From NCBI GenBank assembly GCA_033816765.1, contig CM066293.1:3906001-3970000 (forward strand): a DNA stretch of 64,000 nucleotides, in the 5' to 3' direction. Source of the DNA: Nothopassalora personata. Taxonomy: Eukaryota; Ascomycota; Dothideomycetes; Mycosphaerellales; Mycosphaerellaceae. The number at the start of each line of letters is the position of its first letter. The first letter of the stretch is position 1. The position numbers and the translations under genes were made by a program. Under the pieces are notes generated by a model, which made no database searches, was not told where the DNA came from, and saw only the letters and a program-made list of their open reading frames with translations. Positions 47,080-59,050 of this stretch are shown piece after piece.

Positions 47080-48012
47080 TGTCTACTAACTACCCTATGT
47101 AGGCCTATCCGAGTTGTAGTAGTATAGAGCGGTGCTTACGTAAGTAGGGGTATTTGCCGGTCCCGGGACCGGGAAATTAGGTCACGTAACGAGTAGTGTA
47201 GTAGCTAGATAAAACAAGAGAATTAGTAGACCTAAACCCCTATACCCTCTACTCGAGAGGTATAAATTGAATTGTTGCCTTAATGCTACGCTTATAATAC
47301 TTAACTACGTAGTATATATCTTAATAGCTATACTAGGTCCTACTAGCTTACCTAAATGTCTAATTAAACCTAAATGAAATTAGGGTAAGTTAGACCTAAG
47401 GGACCCCCTCTAAACCTAAGGTTAATATAACCTATTAGTCGTTAATATATCCTCCCCTATTACGAACCTGTCCTTAGGTTCTAAAGTAGTAAGCCCGGGC
47501 ACTATAGGTAGCTTAGTTAGTCGCTATAAGCTAAGGTAGTCTTATAGTAGTATAGTAGCTTACCCTACTATTTAGCTTAACATATAAGATGTTAGGTAAT
47601 CCTAGGGCCTACTAGCGATAGTTTATAAAGATCGAAAGGATCCTTTTAATAGAGAGCGTAATAATAACGTTAATAACCGCGACTCGTATCCGTCGTACTA
47701 CATTAACGTATGCTACGAAACTAGCGAGGGAATAGATAGCTATATTAGTATTAATCGAGCGGGCTAGATAGTTAAATAACATAAACGCTATTTATAAGAC
47801 AAGTAAGCTTTAGTACTAGTAACCTAATAAATCTAAAGACGAGTCTATTGCGTAGCTAGAAAGTAAGTTAAGGGAAGATAAGTAACTATAAGAAACAAGT
47901 AAGATCTAAGGACTAGAAGCACCTATACCCAAAGCATTAGAACTAGAATTAGAACTAGAATTAGAACTAGAATTAGAACTAGAATTAGAACTAGAATTAC
48001 ATCTAGAATTAC
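47080..48012 (+). repeat. 0.93-kb dispersed repeat, copy D2, with longer 12-bp tail array
   Basis: A direct copy of 29,950-30,802 with the same start TGTCTACTAACTACCC. It ends in about six units of the AGAACTAGAATT 12-mer (47,936-48,012). It carries about 40 bp near 47,690-47,745 that D1 lacks. Confidence 0.65.
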
Positions 48013-48029
48013 AACCTATTAGTCGTTAA

Positions 48030-50755
48030 TAATATATAGATTTCCCTCTTACTTTACCTTAGCTATACCGCTTAGTCGTAAAGTAAATACCGCGCCTTAA
48101 GCCTAAGATTAATACGCTTAAGAAGGCTACCTCTAGGACTATTATTAATAATAACCTAATCTAGAAGGTAGCTAAGATAAGTATACGTATATACTAGCGC
48201 GGTCGCGTTGCGGACGCGGGTACCTTCTACCCGAGCGAGAATTAACGCTCTATATAACCGGAGAGGCACGACCTAGATACTAAACTGTAGGTTTACGTAA
48301 TGTAGCGTCCCCTATCGTAGAATCGCAAATAGTCTAAAGCGATAGATGGTTATTGCTATAACTATAGCAGTTCGAAGCACTAGGCTAGTAATTATAGGGC
48401 GATAAGGTCCTTAATATCCCGGGGCTACGTATACCTCGCCCCGAACAACTAGTAGTATCTAGGGAAAGAAGGCGATCTACGTCCTACTAAGTTCAACTTT
48501 CGGAGGGACTATAGTAAACCGAAACTGCTCTATATGCTCCCTCTACTCGAAGAACATTATAGACCGATCGAGTTTAATAACTAGTATAAGATTCCCGCAC
48601 TACGTAAGTAATAGATAGGTAGGGACTACACTAGGGTAACTAAGGTTACGCCTCCTAATTATTCTAAGCCCCCTCCTAACTTTAGGCATTTAATAGAGTA
48701 TAGCCCTTAGGACGTACGGTCTAGCTAAACGAAGAAAGGCTACTAGGACATATTAGGTCTTATTCGGAGAAAGTGAAGCGGAGTAGGCGATCGACTTAGG
48801 CGAGCTTAACGAGGTATCTACCTATCCTATGTAGTCTAATAAAGTAAAAGGGAAGGCACCCGTAGGTATTCTAAAGAATCCGCACCCGAGGACCCGGTCC
48901 TTAGCCTAGGATCTACGAGCCTAAGCTAAGGCTACTAAGAAAGTTCGCCTTTAATTAGAATAGGAGATCCGGTAAGCTAAGATTAACTAGTAGGAGGTTA
49001 AAATAATTAACGAAGTTAGTACTTAAATAAGCGAAACTTAATCATTAGCTAAATCTAGGGTAACCCTAGGAAGGGGAAATAATGCCTAAGTAAATAGATT
49101 AGGGAACGATGCTAGTAAAGGACTGCCTAAGGATATGCCTATTAGTCCCGTAAACGCCCCCTTCGCATAAAGAAAGCGTATATAGAATGCTAAGACTATA
49201 AGGATTAATAACTACGTCCGACAATATAGTTTAGCTAGTAATAGCCCGGTTATAAAGGAAGAAGGTATTATCTAATAGATTAATTAGATCCTCTAGACGA
49301 CGTTTCCTAATGTAAATGCCTAGGATTAGTTTCAATATAGTCGCTAGTTCGAGGCTGCTCTCTTCGGTTACGTTACTAACACCCCCGCTCTTTAGGAGAA
49401 GCTCGCTATAGTACGACGCCTTATAGGAAAGGACCCTAAGGTTCGTACTAGATAAGTAGTTACCTATAAAGATAAGCCTAAGTATAATAAGGAGGTCTTC
49501 CGTAAAGATAGTTAGGCCTAGTATATTGGAGTGTATTTAACTATGCTTTACTCTAAGGGTACGGTCCCTACTACTAAGCTATATAAGGACGTTAAGAAAA
49601 TCGGGCTCTCTAGTGTCCTTAATAACTTTACTATAGTCCCTAGTCCTTAGGTAGTAGCGGAGTTTAGGATAAATAAGAACTAGATTAGGTACCTAGTTAA
49701 TAAGGGTTCCGAGGTAAATATTATCGGCTAGAGGAACGCTTATAGGTTTAGGTTACTAGTAATGTCGAGTACTTAGCTTACCTTTCGAGGTGCTAGAGGG
49801 CGGGCCTAGTTTAAAGGTGTTATAGGCAATTTAGATATTTAGGTATTTAGGGTTCACTACTAGGTAGACATGTTTATCTCCTCGGATCTAAACTTACTAA
49901 CAATCCTAGGACGTCCGTAGGCTCGTAAGGTGCGGCTTACTACCCGTAACTGCGATAATAGTTTATAGGAGGGGACTATTACTAGCCGTAAAGGTAAAAG
50001 TGTTATGTTTACTACCCTAGTTAGCTCGGATAGGTATAAGACCCTTTAGGAACTATTAAAAGCGTCGGGAAATAGAAGGGTAGGTTAAGTTACGGCGCTT
50101 AACCTACTAATTTGCTAAAGCCGGATTTAATAAAATTAGTAAGGTTCCTATACTATCTCGGAGAAACCTCGGACTTTAATTTACTAGTCCCGGAACCGGT
50201 AAATAGCTATAGTAAGGAAAACGGATACGACTATAATACGACGTATCTATAGGAACCCGGTAAGGCTCTAACGCTTAGTAACTATTTAACTTACTTATTA
50301 GGATTGCTTAGGAGTACTAGAATAAAGGAACGAGTTATAGAAATTAGAATAGGCGCGTTTAAGGGAGATTCTATTACTAACGTTTATTTAGTTTAAGGGG
50401 ATTAGCCCTCTAAGAGCTTAAGGTAATCTACATTAAATGCTTAGGTACGGAAGCAATAAGTAGGCTAACATATAGCTAACATTAGGATACCGTAGGTCTT
50501 TATAATATATAAGCGTAAGGCGGATAAGAAGAAGCTAGTAGACGCGAGCGTTTACGAGCGCCTAGAATTACGAGTTAAGAGAGATATAGAATAGAAGCGT
50601 AGGGTACTATACCTAGAGTCTAAGATGCCTAAAGGATAAGGTCCGTTTAACGGGAAGTACTTAACTAAGAAATCCTAAAGTATAGAGCGAGGTAGCCGGA
50701 TTACTCTAGAACGGCTTACCTTAATTAAGGTTAGTATTAAGCTATTACTAATAGA
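48030..50755 (+). pseudogene. RIPped retroelement gag-protease relic
   Basis: The plus strand reads a long decayed protein. The clearest part is an aspartyl-protease-like block at 49,695-49,930: VNKGSEVNIIG, then a run ending LTILGRP and ARKVRL, matching the D[ST]G...ILG-P layout of retropepsins, with the catalytic Asp now Asn. The upstream half (48,650-49,650) is charged and gag-like. A downstream segment (50,510-50,750) is Lys/Glu-rich. No RT is present before the Gy1-family LTR begins at 50,760, so the element is truncated by that insertion. Its own LTRs were not found; D2 immediately upstream is a candidate. Confidence 0.55.
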
Positions 50756-50759
50756 AAGG

Positions 50760-51163
50760 TATTACGGAATAATTCTTATAGACCCTAGAATTATAATAAC
50801 GAGACGAGTACGTAACTTATCCTACCTAAGCGCTTAGACTTAGGGCGATTAGACTACTTATACTTAGACTAATTAGACTACTTATACTTAGAATGATTAG
50901 ACTAATTACCGAGATCTATAAATCTTCTTTGTATTTAGGAACGCTTAGAACCCCTTATAGTTTCGATACGTTTAACTTACTATTTAATATTACTATTTAG
51001 AATATACTATAACCTAACCTTTACCTTACTACTACTTAGTCTTTATAAGACAAGATAGCTACTACTTTATTACTTTCCCTCGACTTCCTATCGGCCCGAG
51101 AATAAACCCGATTAAGCTTATCTTCTTAACTTATAATATTATTAGGTTATACTAAACCTAATA
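50760..51163 (+). repeat. Gy1-family relic LTR, 404 bp, outer left
   Basis: TATTACGG...CCTAATA (RIPped TGTTACGG...CCTAACA). Its 3' half matches the Gy1 R-U5 with CA/TG to TA changes. Its U3 is different and lacks the 79-bp duplication; instead it has repeated AGACTACTTATACTT motifs. Confidence 0.85.
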
Positions 51164-53665
51164 GCTTTAAACGCCCTCTACGATAGGAGACCGATAGAGT
51201 AAACGGGGAACACCCGCCCCTAGTAAAGTAAGTAGAGCCCGACGACCTTAGACCGCGAACGATGCTATTAATGCCTTAGCTACTTATATAGGCAACGACA
51301 CCCTTAAGGTTAGTAAGCTAGAATACTACTATAGCGACCGAGACAAGTTCGACACTTAGGTCTCTTAGATAGACATGTACTTCTTATTTAACTCTATGCC
51401 TAAGAACCTTAAGCCTGTCTTTACTACTACCTTTTTAAGAGGACGAGTATAGTATTAGCTTAAACTATTCCTTAGGAAATACCTGTAACGGAGAAGACAA
51501 TACCGACGGAATCTTTAGGTTATATAACTATCTTAAGTATACTATAACGAGCGTCTTTAGTATCTCTAATAAGATTACTACTACCGTTCGTATTATTTAG
51601 CATTTAACCTAGAAGATATCTACTACCGAATATACTACTAAATCCTAGGAATACGCGTAACTTACTAATTAGGATAACAAAGTACTTTAAGTTATATACC
51701 GAAGAGGACTAAAGGAGTATATTAAGGACGAGTTAATAAGGGACGGTCGGAAGATCGATAGCTTAGGCGACCTCGTTAGAGTTACAATTTATCTTAACGA
51801 TAAGCTCTACGAGAGAGCTATAGAACGACGATACGACTCTAAGGTATCCGGAAAGGCTAGATATATACTAGGCTACGACAACCGTAATAGAGGCTTCTAT
51901 AATAACTATAATAATAAGCCTAGGGACAAACCGTACTACGGACTATAGCTAATAGAACTCGACGTTACCGAGAAAGGTCGTAAGATTAGGAATAGTAACG
52001 GGAATAGAGCATCCCGGAGTTTGAAAGAAACACGAACTTACTACGGATATAGTAAACCTAGCTACCTAGTAAGGGACTGCCGCGGTAAGAATATAGTACG
52101 CCGCGAACAGTTTAATATAATATAACCCTAAACTAGTAAATCTAAGAGTAGCGTTAGATCTCGAGGAGATACTAACTATACCCGGAGAGTAGGGGAGAGA
52201 GCTAGTAATAGAAGTACGATACCTCTCCTAGACCCCTTAGAAGGACGAGGAGGGTACTATAGGTAGTAAATAGTAGTTATTCCATTTAATACGAAGAACT
52301 AACTATAATAGTTTAATATAATAGTACGAAGAGTCGACTACGAGATCGAATCCGAATCTCGAAATAGTTATAGAAGCCTTTATTGGCGATTCTATTACTA
52401 AGACTCGTATTAAGTTTACTACGCCGCGAAATTAGGCGTAGGGTATTAGCCTTAGTAATTAAGAGGAACCCTAGGAGTAACGTATAGGTAAAGCGCTACG
52501 CTCCGAGAAGTAGACATCGACGAATCCTACTTTAACGATAATAGAAGCGATAAAGAAAACTAGGACCTAGGATAGAACGAATCGTAGTTACCGGAACTAT
52601 AGGAAGGAAGTTAAGAAACTACCGGGCTAGATACTATCGAGGAAGATTAGGATCCGGAAGAATTAAGCGAAGAAGATTCCTCCGAAGGAGAAGAGAGCGA
52701 TACTAACGATAATAATAAATAACTAACCTTTACGATTAATACACCTAAGAAATTATATAATATAATCGTATACCTATAAAGAGGGCACAAAGAATTCCTA
52801 CCTAAGATAGGCGGACGAAGAATACTATACTCTATTAAGTTTAATAAGACACTTAATACCCTACGAGGTATAGCCTAGGGATACCTACTTATAGAAACAA
52901 CCGAGAATTTAGTAACTACTATTATAGAACGACCGCCGATAGGGAGCCGAATAATAGGAACCGGATACCTTATACCGTTAGGAACATTTATATCGAATAA
53001 ATTACGTAATATAGTATAATACGTACGCGCACTCTACTTAGAAACGTAGAAGATCTAGGAACGTTACTAAATGTAGGTACGGATATAGAAAGGCTCGCGC
53101 TAGGTTTAAGCGGAGGCCTCGAGATACGAAGTACGACGTTCTATATACGAATAGGGAAAAGGATTAACTTCTTAGGAATAAGCGACCGAAGGGAGTTATA
53201 CGATATAGAAAAGGCTTAAGTATTACTAACGATAGTAGTGTTTCGAACTAAGATTATCGTTAACGGGCATAAGATAGATACTATAATAGATTCCGGAGTA
53301 AGCGGGAACTTTACCTCCGAATTATTTACTATAAGACATAGGATCGCTACCTATAAGAAGAAAGAAGGTTATAAATTAATCGCGGTAGACGGATTATCCT
53401 TACCTAGTATAGAGCGTAAGACGATACCGCTACTACTTGCTATCTAACGGTACTACGAGGAGATTATCTTAGATGTTACTAACATAGCTAGTTATAACAT
53501 CGTACTAGGTATGCCTTAGTTAAGAAAGCATAACCTAGTAATCGACTAGAGAAGAGGAGTACTTACATTTAGGGAATGCGACTACGTTATCAACATTTAG
53601 CCTACGTAGCGGTAGCGTTCGCTAGTAGATAAGGTAAAGAGATAGCTAAATAGGATACAGCTTAC
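51164..53665 (+). pseudogene. Gy1-family relic gag-protease, left palindrome arm
   Basis: Aligns with Gy1 gag and the protease start from the leader onward, differing mainly by C to T in CA and G to A in TG. Relative to Gy1, about 300 bp (Gy1 13,100-13,400) are missing at a repeated ATGATGAC. A 69-codon window at 53,238-53,447 remains open and covers the protease region, where the active site reads DSGVSGNF. The gene stops at 53,665 where an inverted LTR begins. Confidence 0.85.
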
Positions 53666-54069
53666 TATTAGGTTTAGTATAACCTAATAATATTACAAGT
53701 TAAGAAGATAAGCTTAATTAGGTTTGTTCTCGGGCCGATAGGAAGTTAAGGGAGAGTAATAAAGTAGTAGCTGTCTTGTCTTATAAAGACTAAGTAGTAG
53801 TAAGGTAGAGGTTAGGTTATAGTATATTCTAAACAGTAATATTAAATAGTAAGTTAAACGTATCGAAACTATAAGGGGTTCTTAGCGTTCCTAAATATAA
53901 AGGAGATTCGTAGATCTCGGTAATTAGTCTAATTATTCTAAGCATAAGTAGTCTAATTAGTCTAAGTATAAGTAGTCTAATCGCTCTAAGTCTAAGTGCT
54001 TAGGTAGGATGAGTTACGTGTTCGTCTTATCGTTATAATTCTAGGGTCTATAGGAATTATTCCGTAATA
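53666..54069 (-). repeat. Gy1-family relic LTR, inner left, 404 bp
   Basis: TATTAGG...CCGTAATA on the plus strand. It is followed at 54,070-54,091 by the complement of the polypurine tract, so it is the 3' LTR of a minus-oriented copy. Confidence 0.85.
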
Positions 54070-54199
54070 CTATCCCCTTCTTAGCCTAGCTTCGTCCCGA
54101 AGCTTCTTAAGCCGTTATTATTTCTTATAGTAATAGTTAACTATATCTTCTTCCTCCTATAAACGCCGTTAACGACTGACTTAGGATACTAAAGTTTCT

Positions 54200-54696
54200 A
54201 GTATTAAAATAGCTCTATATACAAATTATTAGAAGTCTCGATCCTCGGGCGTAGTAGTAAAGTATATCGTAGGTTCTCGGTCTAGAAAGTGTTCGGCCTA
54301 TATTCGAAAAGGCTATAAGGATTACGATGTACGTCTCTCACGTTCGGAGTAGGAACGTCTTCGCGATTCGCGCAATAATCTTAAGCTAGAGCTTAAGAGG
54401 ATTAAAGAGGAGAAGGTGCGGCTAAAGATACGTAAGATCCGTCTTCGGGAATAGCTACGATTAGCTAAGCGTCGCACTAACGATGCCGTCGCTAAGGAGT
54501 TAGAGGAGCTCGAGGAGGAAGAGGCGCGTAAGGAGCTAGCGTCTCTTAAGCGGGCGTCGGGGGTAGAGGTGTCGCCTTCGCTAGTTTCTTTCTCGGATAT
54601 CCTAGAGATGCCCGTAAATAACTAGGCGGCGCTTTCTAGAGCGGAGCCTTAGGGCGAGTCCCTAGGGGTAGAGACTTATTAGGGTATTTATTCGTA
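54200..54696 (+). pseudogene. decayed antisense coiled-coil ORF in the palindrome spacer
   Basis: Plus strand, opposite to the inner-left LTR, as the Gy1 antisense ORF is to Gy1. Around 54,290-54,330 it has a Cys/Tyr-rich cluster remnant (KCSAY, IRKGYKDYDV). Then comes RLSRSE-ERL at about 54,331-54,360, which aligns with KVSRSEFDRL directly after the cluster in the Gy1 protein. A long Lys/Glu/Leu coiled-coil follows (LELKRIKEEK, AKELEELEEEEARKELA), ending at TAA 54,694-54,696. Three or four RIP-type stops. Clearly homologous but divergent, so the antisense gene is older than Gy1. Confidence 0.65.
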
Positions 54697-54751
54697 AGTT
54701 GTGTCCCTATTCTTATTAATCGGCTAGGTAGCTAGGCTAAGAAGGGGATAG

Positions 54752-55155
54752 TATTACGGAATAATTCCTATAGACCCTAGAATTATAACGATAAGACGAA
54801 CACGTAACTCATCCTACCTAAGCACTTAGACTTAGAGCGATTAGACTACTTATACTTAGACTAATTAGACTACTTATGCTTAGAATAATTAGACTAATTA
54901 CCGAGATCTACGAATCTCCTTTATATTTAGGAACGCTAAGAACCCCTTATAGTTTCGATACGTTTAACTTACTATTTAATATTACTGTTTAGAATATACT
55001 ATAACCTAACCTCTACCTTACTACTACTTAGTCTTTATAAGACAAGACAGCTACTACTTTATTACTCTCCCTTAACTTCCTATCGGCCCGAGAACAAACC
55101 TAATTAAGCTTATCTTCTTAACTTGTAATATTATTAGGTTATACTAAACCTAATA
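54752..55155 (+). repeat. Gy1-family relic LTR, inner right, 404 bp
   Basis: The exact inverse of 53,666-54,069, preceded by the polypurine tract GAAGGGGATAG at 54,741-54,751. Confidence 0.85.
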
Positions 55156-57657
55156 GTAAGCTGTATCCTATTTAGCTATCTCTTTACCTTATCTACTAGC
55201 GAACGCTACCGCTACGTAGGCTAAATGTTGATAACGTAGTCGCATTCCCTAAATGTAAGTACTCCTCTTCTCTAGTCGATTACTAGGTTATGCTTTCTTA
55301 ACTAAGGCATACCTAGTACGATGTTATAACTAGCTATGTTAGTAACATCTAAGATAATCTCCTCGTAGTACCGTTAGATAGCAAGTAGTAGCGGTATCGT
55401 CTTACGCTCTATACTAGGTAAGGATAATCCGTCTACCGCGATTAATTTATAACCTTCTTTCTTCTTATAGGTAGCGATCCTATGTCTTATAGTAAATAAT
55501 TCGGAGGTAAAGTTCCCGCTTACTCCGGAATCTATTATAGTATCTATCTTATGCCCGTTAACGATAATCTTAGTTCGAAACACTACTATCGTTAGTAATA
55601 CTTAAGCCTTTTCTATATCGTATAACTCCCTTCGGTCGCTTATTCCTAAGAAGTTAATCCTTTTCCCTATTCGTATATAGAACGTCGTACTTCGTATCTC
55701 GAGGCCTCCGCTTAAACCTAGCGCGAGCCTTTCTATATCCGTACCTACATTTAGTAACGTTCCTAGATCTTCTACGTTTCTAAGTAGAGTGCGCGTACGT
55801 ATTATACTATATTACGTAATTTATTCGATATAAATGTTCCTAACGGTATAAGGTATCCGGTTCCTATTATTCGGCTCCCTATCGGCGGTCGTTCTATAAT
55901 AGTAGTTACTAAATTCTCGGTTGTTTCTATAAGTAGGTATCCCTAGGCTATACCTCGTAGGGTATTAAGTGTCTTATTAAACTTAATAGAGTATAGTATT
56001 CTTCGTCCGCCTATCTTAGGTAGGAATTCTTTGTGCCCTCTTTATAGGTATACGATTATATTATATAATTTCTTAGGTGTATTAATCGTAAAGGTTAGTT
56101 ATTTATTATTATCGTTAGTATCGCTCTCTTCTCCTTCGGAGGAATCTTCTTCGCTTAATTCTTCCGGATCCTAATCTTCCTCGATAGTATCTAGCCCGGT
56201 AGTTTCTTAACTTCCTTCCTATAGTTCCGGTAACTACGATTCGTTCTATCCTAGGTCCTAGTTTTCTTTATCGCTTCTATTATCGTTAAAGTAGGATTCG
56301 TCGATGTCTACTTCTCGGAGCGTAGCGCTTTACCTATACGTTACTCCTAGGGTTCCTCTTAATTACTAAGGCTAATACCCTACGCCTAATTTCGCGGCGT
56401 AGTAAACTTAATACGAGTCTTAGTAATAGAATCGCCAATAAAGGCTTCTATAACTATTTCGAGATTCGGATTCGATCTCGTAGTCGACTCTTCGTACTAT
56501 TATATTAAACTATTATAGTTAGTTCTTCGTATTAAATGGAATAACTACTATTTACTACCTATAGTACCCTCCTCGTCCTTCTAAGGGGTCTAGGAGAGGT
56601 ATCGTACTTCTATTACTAGCTCTCTCCCCTACTCTCCGGGTATAGTTAGTATCTCCTCGAGATCTAACGCTACTCTTAGATTTACTAGTTTAGGGTTATA
56701 TTATATTAAACTGTTCGCGGCGTACTATATTCTTACCGCGGCAGTCCCTTACTAGGTAGCTAGGTTTACTATATCCGTAGTAAGTTCGTGTTTCTTTCAA
56801 ACTCCGGGATGCTCTATTCCCGTTACTATTCCTAATCTTACGACCTTTCTCGGTAACGTCGAGTTCTATTAGCTATAGTCCGTAGTACGGTTTGTCCCTA
56901 GGCTTATTATTATAGTTATTATAGAAGCCTCTATTACGGTTGTCGTAGCCTAGTATATATCTAGCCTTTCCGGATACCTTAGAGTCGTATCGTCGTTCTA
57001 TAGCTCTCTCGTAGAGCTTATCGTTAAGATAAATTGTAACTCTAACGAGGTCGCCTAAGCTATCGATCTTCCGACCGTCCCTTATTAACTCGTCCTTAAT
57101 ATACTCCTTTAGTCCTCTTCGGTATATAACTTAAAGTACTTTGTTATCCTAATTAGTAAGTTACGCGTATTCCTAGGATTTAGTAGTATATTCGGTAGTA
57201 GATATCTTCTAGGTTAAATGCTAAATAATACGAACGGTAGTAGTAATCTTATTAGAGATACTAAAGACGCTCGTTATAGTATACTTAAGATAGTTATATA
57301 ACCTAAAGATTCCGTCGGTATTGTCTTCTCCGTTACAGGTATTTCCTAAGGAATAGTTTAAGCTAATACTATACTCGTCCTCTTAAAAAGGTAGTAGTAA
57401 AGACAGGCTTAAGGTTCTTAGGCATAGAGTTAAATAAGAAGTACATGTCTATCTAAGAGACCTAAGTGTCGAACTTGTCTCGGTCGCTATAGTAGTATTC
57501 TAGCTTACTAACCTTAAGGGTGTCGTTGCCTATATAAGTAGCTAAGGCATTAATAGCATCGTTCGCGGTCTAAGGTCGTCGGGCTCTACTTACTTTACTA
57601 GGGGCGGGTGTTCCCCGTTTACTCTATCGGTCTCCTATCGTAGAGGGCGTTTAAAGC
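55156..57657 (-). pseudogene. Gy1-family relic gag-protease, right palindrome arm
   Basis: An inverse copy of 51,164-53,665 with the same RIP substitutions. The 69-codon protease window recurs at 55,374-55,583. Confidence 0.85.
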
Positions 57658-58050
57658 TATTAGGTTTAGTATAACCTAATAATATTACAAGTTAAGAAGA
57701 TAAGCTTAATTAGGTTTGTTCTTGGGCCAATAGGAAGTTAAGGGAGAGTAATAAAGTAGTAGCTGTCTTATCTTATAAAGACTAAGTAGTAGTAAGGTAG
57801 AGGTTAGGTTATAGTATATTCTAGATAGTAATATTGAATAGTAAGTTAAACGCCTCTAAACTACAATGATTTCTAGCGTTCCTAAATATAAAGGAGACAT
57901 CGCTAGTCTTAGCCTTAATTACTTAATTACTAATAACTAAGTAATCTTCGAATTACTAAGTCGCTAGTAAGCGAGTAATCTCGTACGGCGTACGTGATTT
58001 CTATAGCTAATAGTTAGGCGTACCGTCGTAGCTTAACCCGAACCGTAACA
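57658..58050 (-). repeat. Gy1-family relic LTR, outer right, 393 bp
   Basis: Plus-strand start TATTAGG, end CCGTAACA. The first about 240 bp match the other relic LTRs, but the U3 part (57,900-58,050) is a third, unrelated sequence. Adjacent DNA at 58,051 belongs to the Gy3 tail, and no duplication matching the left end (AAAGG) is present. Confidence 0.75.
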
Positions 58051-58271
58051 CTCGTCCTAGAAGGGGAGGTAGTTATAAGGGTAGCCTATAGCTAACCCTT
58101 ATATATAATACGGCTATACCTAGCTTAGTATACCGTACGTAACGCGTATACGTATACTAGGAGACGCGTATAGCGTCTATAGAAGAAAGTAAGCTTTAGT
58201 TTATCTACGATTAGAAGATCGTGGGCGTGCTATATATTATGACATCCCCTTATAACCTAACGGTCCTTATA
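58051..58271 (+). mobile_element. Gy3-family 3' end fragment with LTR (198 bp)
   Basis: 58,051-58,073 matches the Gy3 polypurine-tract region (complement of 34,147-34,169), and 58,074-58,271 is the inverted Gy3 LTR. It is therefore the plus-oriented 3' end of a second Gy3 copy, truncated by the Gy1-family LTR. Confidence 0.8.
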
Positions 58272-59050
58272 TATATATCTTAGTAGTAGTACTAGGTACC
58301 GCTACTATACCTAAATACCTAATAAAGCCTATTAAAATTAAGGTAGGGTACCCTATAGAGAGTCTCCTTTATACCTAGATTAATATATACGATTAGATAT
58401 TAATACTAGCTAAGGTATATAATCATTAAGTACGCTATAATAATAAAAAATAATATATTTTATAGTTCTTACTATAACCTACTATAGATATATTCTAGCT
58501 TAGTCTATTTATACGTCTACTTACGTTCTTTATTATTAGAGACTTTAGTCGTACTAAAGTAGATAGTCTACTAATACCTATATTTTAGAATAAGGATCTT
58601 CTAAAATAGTTAAGCGAGGAGAAGAGAAAAAGAATTATTAGATAGTAGGTATACTATAACTTACTAAAGTCTAATTTTATTAAATTTTATAGAGTATGAT
58701 TATGATTAGGTATAGTAAATATATAATACTATACTATATAGGCTAGGGAACTATACTATAGAGGTAGATAAAACTTAGTATTCTTATAGAGGCGTAAGGG
58801 AATAATATATAGCTTATAGTCTAAAGTTATTTAGACGTAGAGTTATATATACCTCGTTCGCTAGTATATAATATTAAGCTAGTTATATAGCTAATCTAAG
58901 TAGATAAAGAAGCTTACTTGTAACTATATACTAATCCTTATTATTATCTATCTATACGTAAATTAGCGTGCCCTTATATACCCTTTGCGCTAAGATGTAC
59001 GCGTAAGCATCGAATTATATAGAATGTGAGTAAATGCTATAGAATGTACG
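58272..59050. other. AT-rich RIPped border DNA, no gene seen
   Basis: Rich in TA, poor in CA and TG; no frame or motif recognised. CA/TG-containing, normal sequence takes over between about 59,030 and 59,100. Confidence 0.6.

Larger units (their letters stand above)
51164..57657. repeat. large palindrome, 2,928-bp arms, 638-bp spacer
   Basis: The left arm 51,164-54,091 and the right arm 54,730-57,657 are inverted copies around an axis at 54,410.5. Every stretch I compared is the same, including CA/TG sites that escaped RIP, for example both arms share the 69-codon protease window. The outer LTRs (50,760-51,163 and 57,658-58,050) are not identical to each other. Confidence 0.9.
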
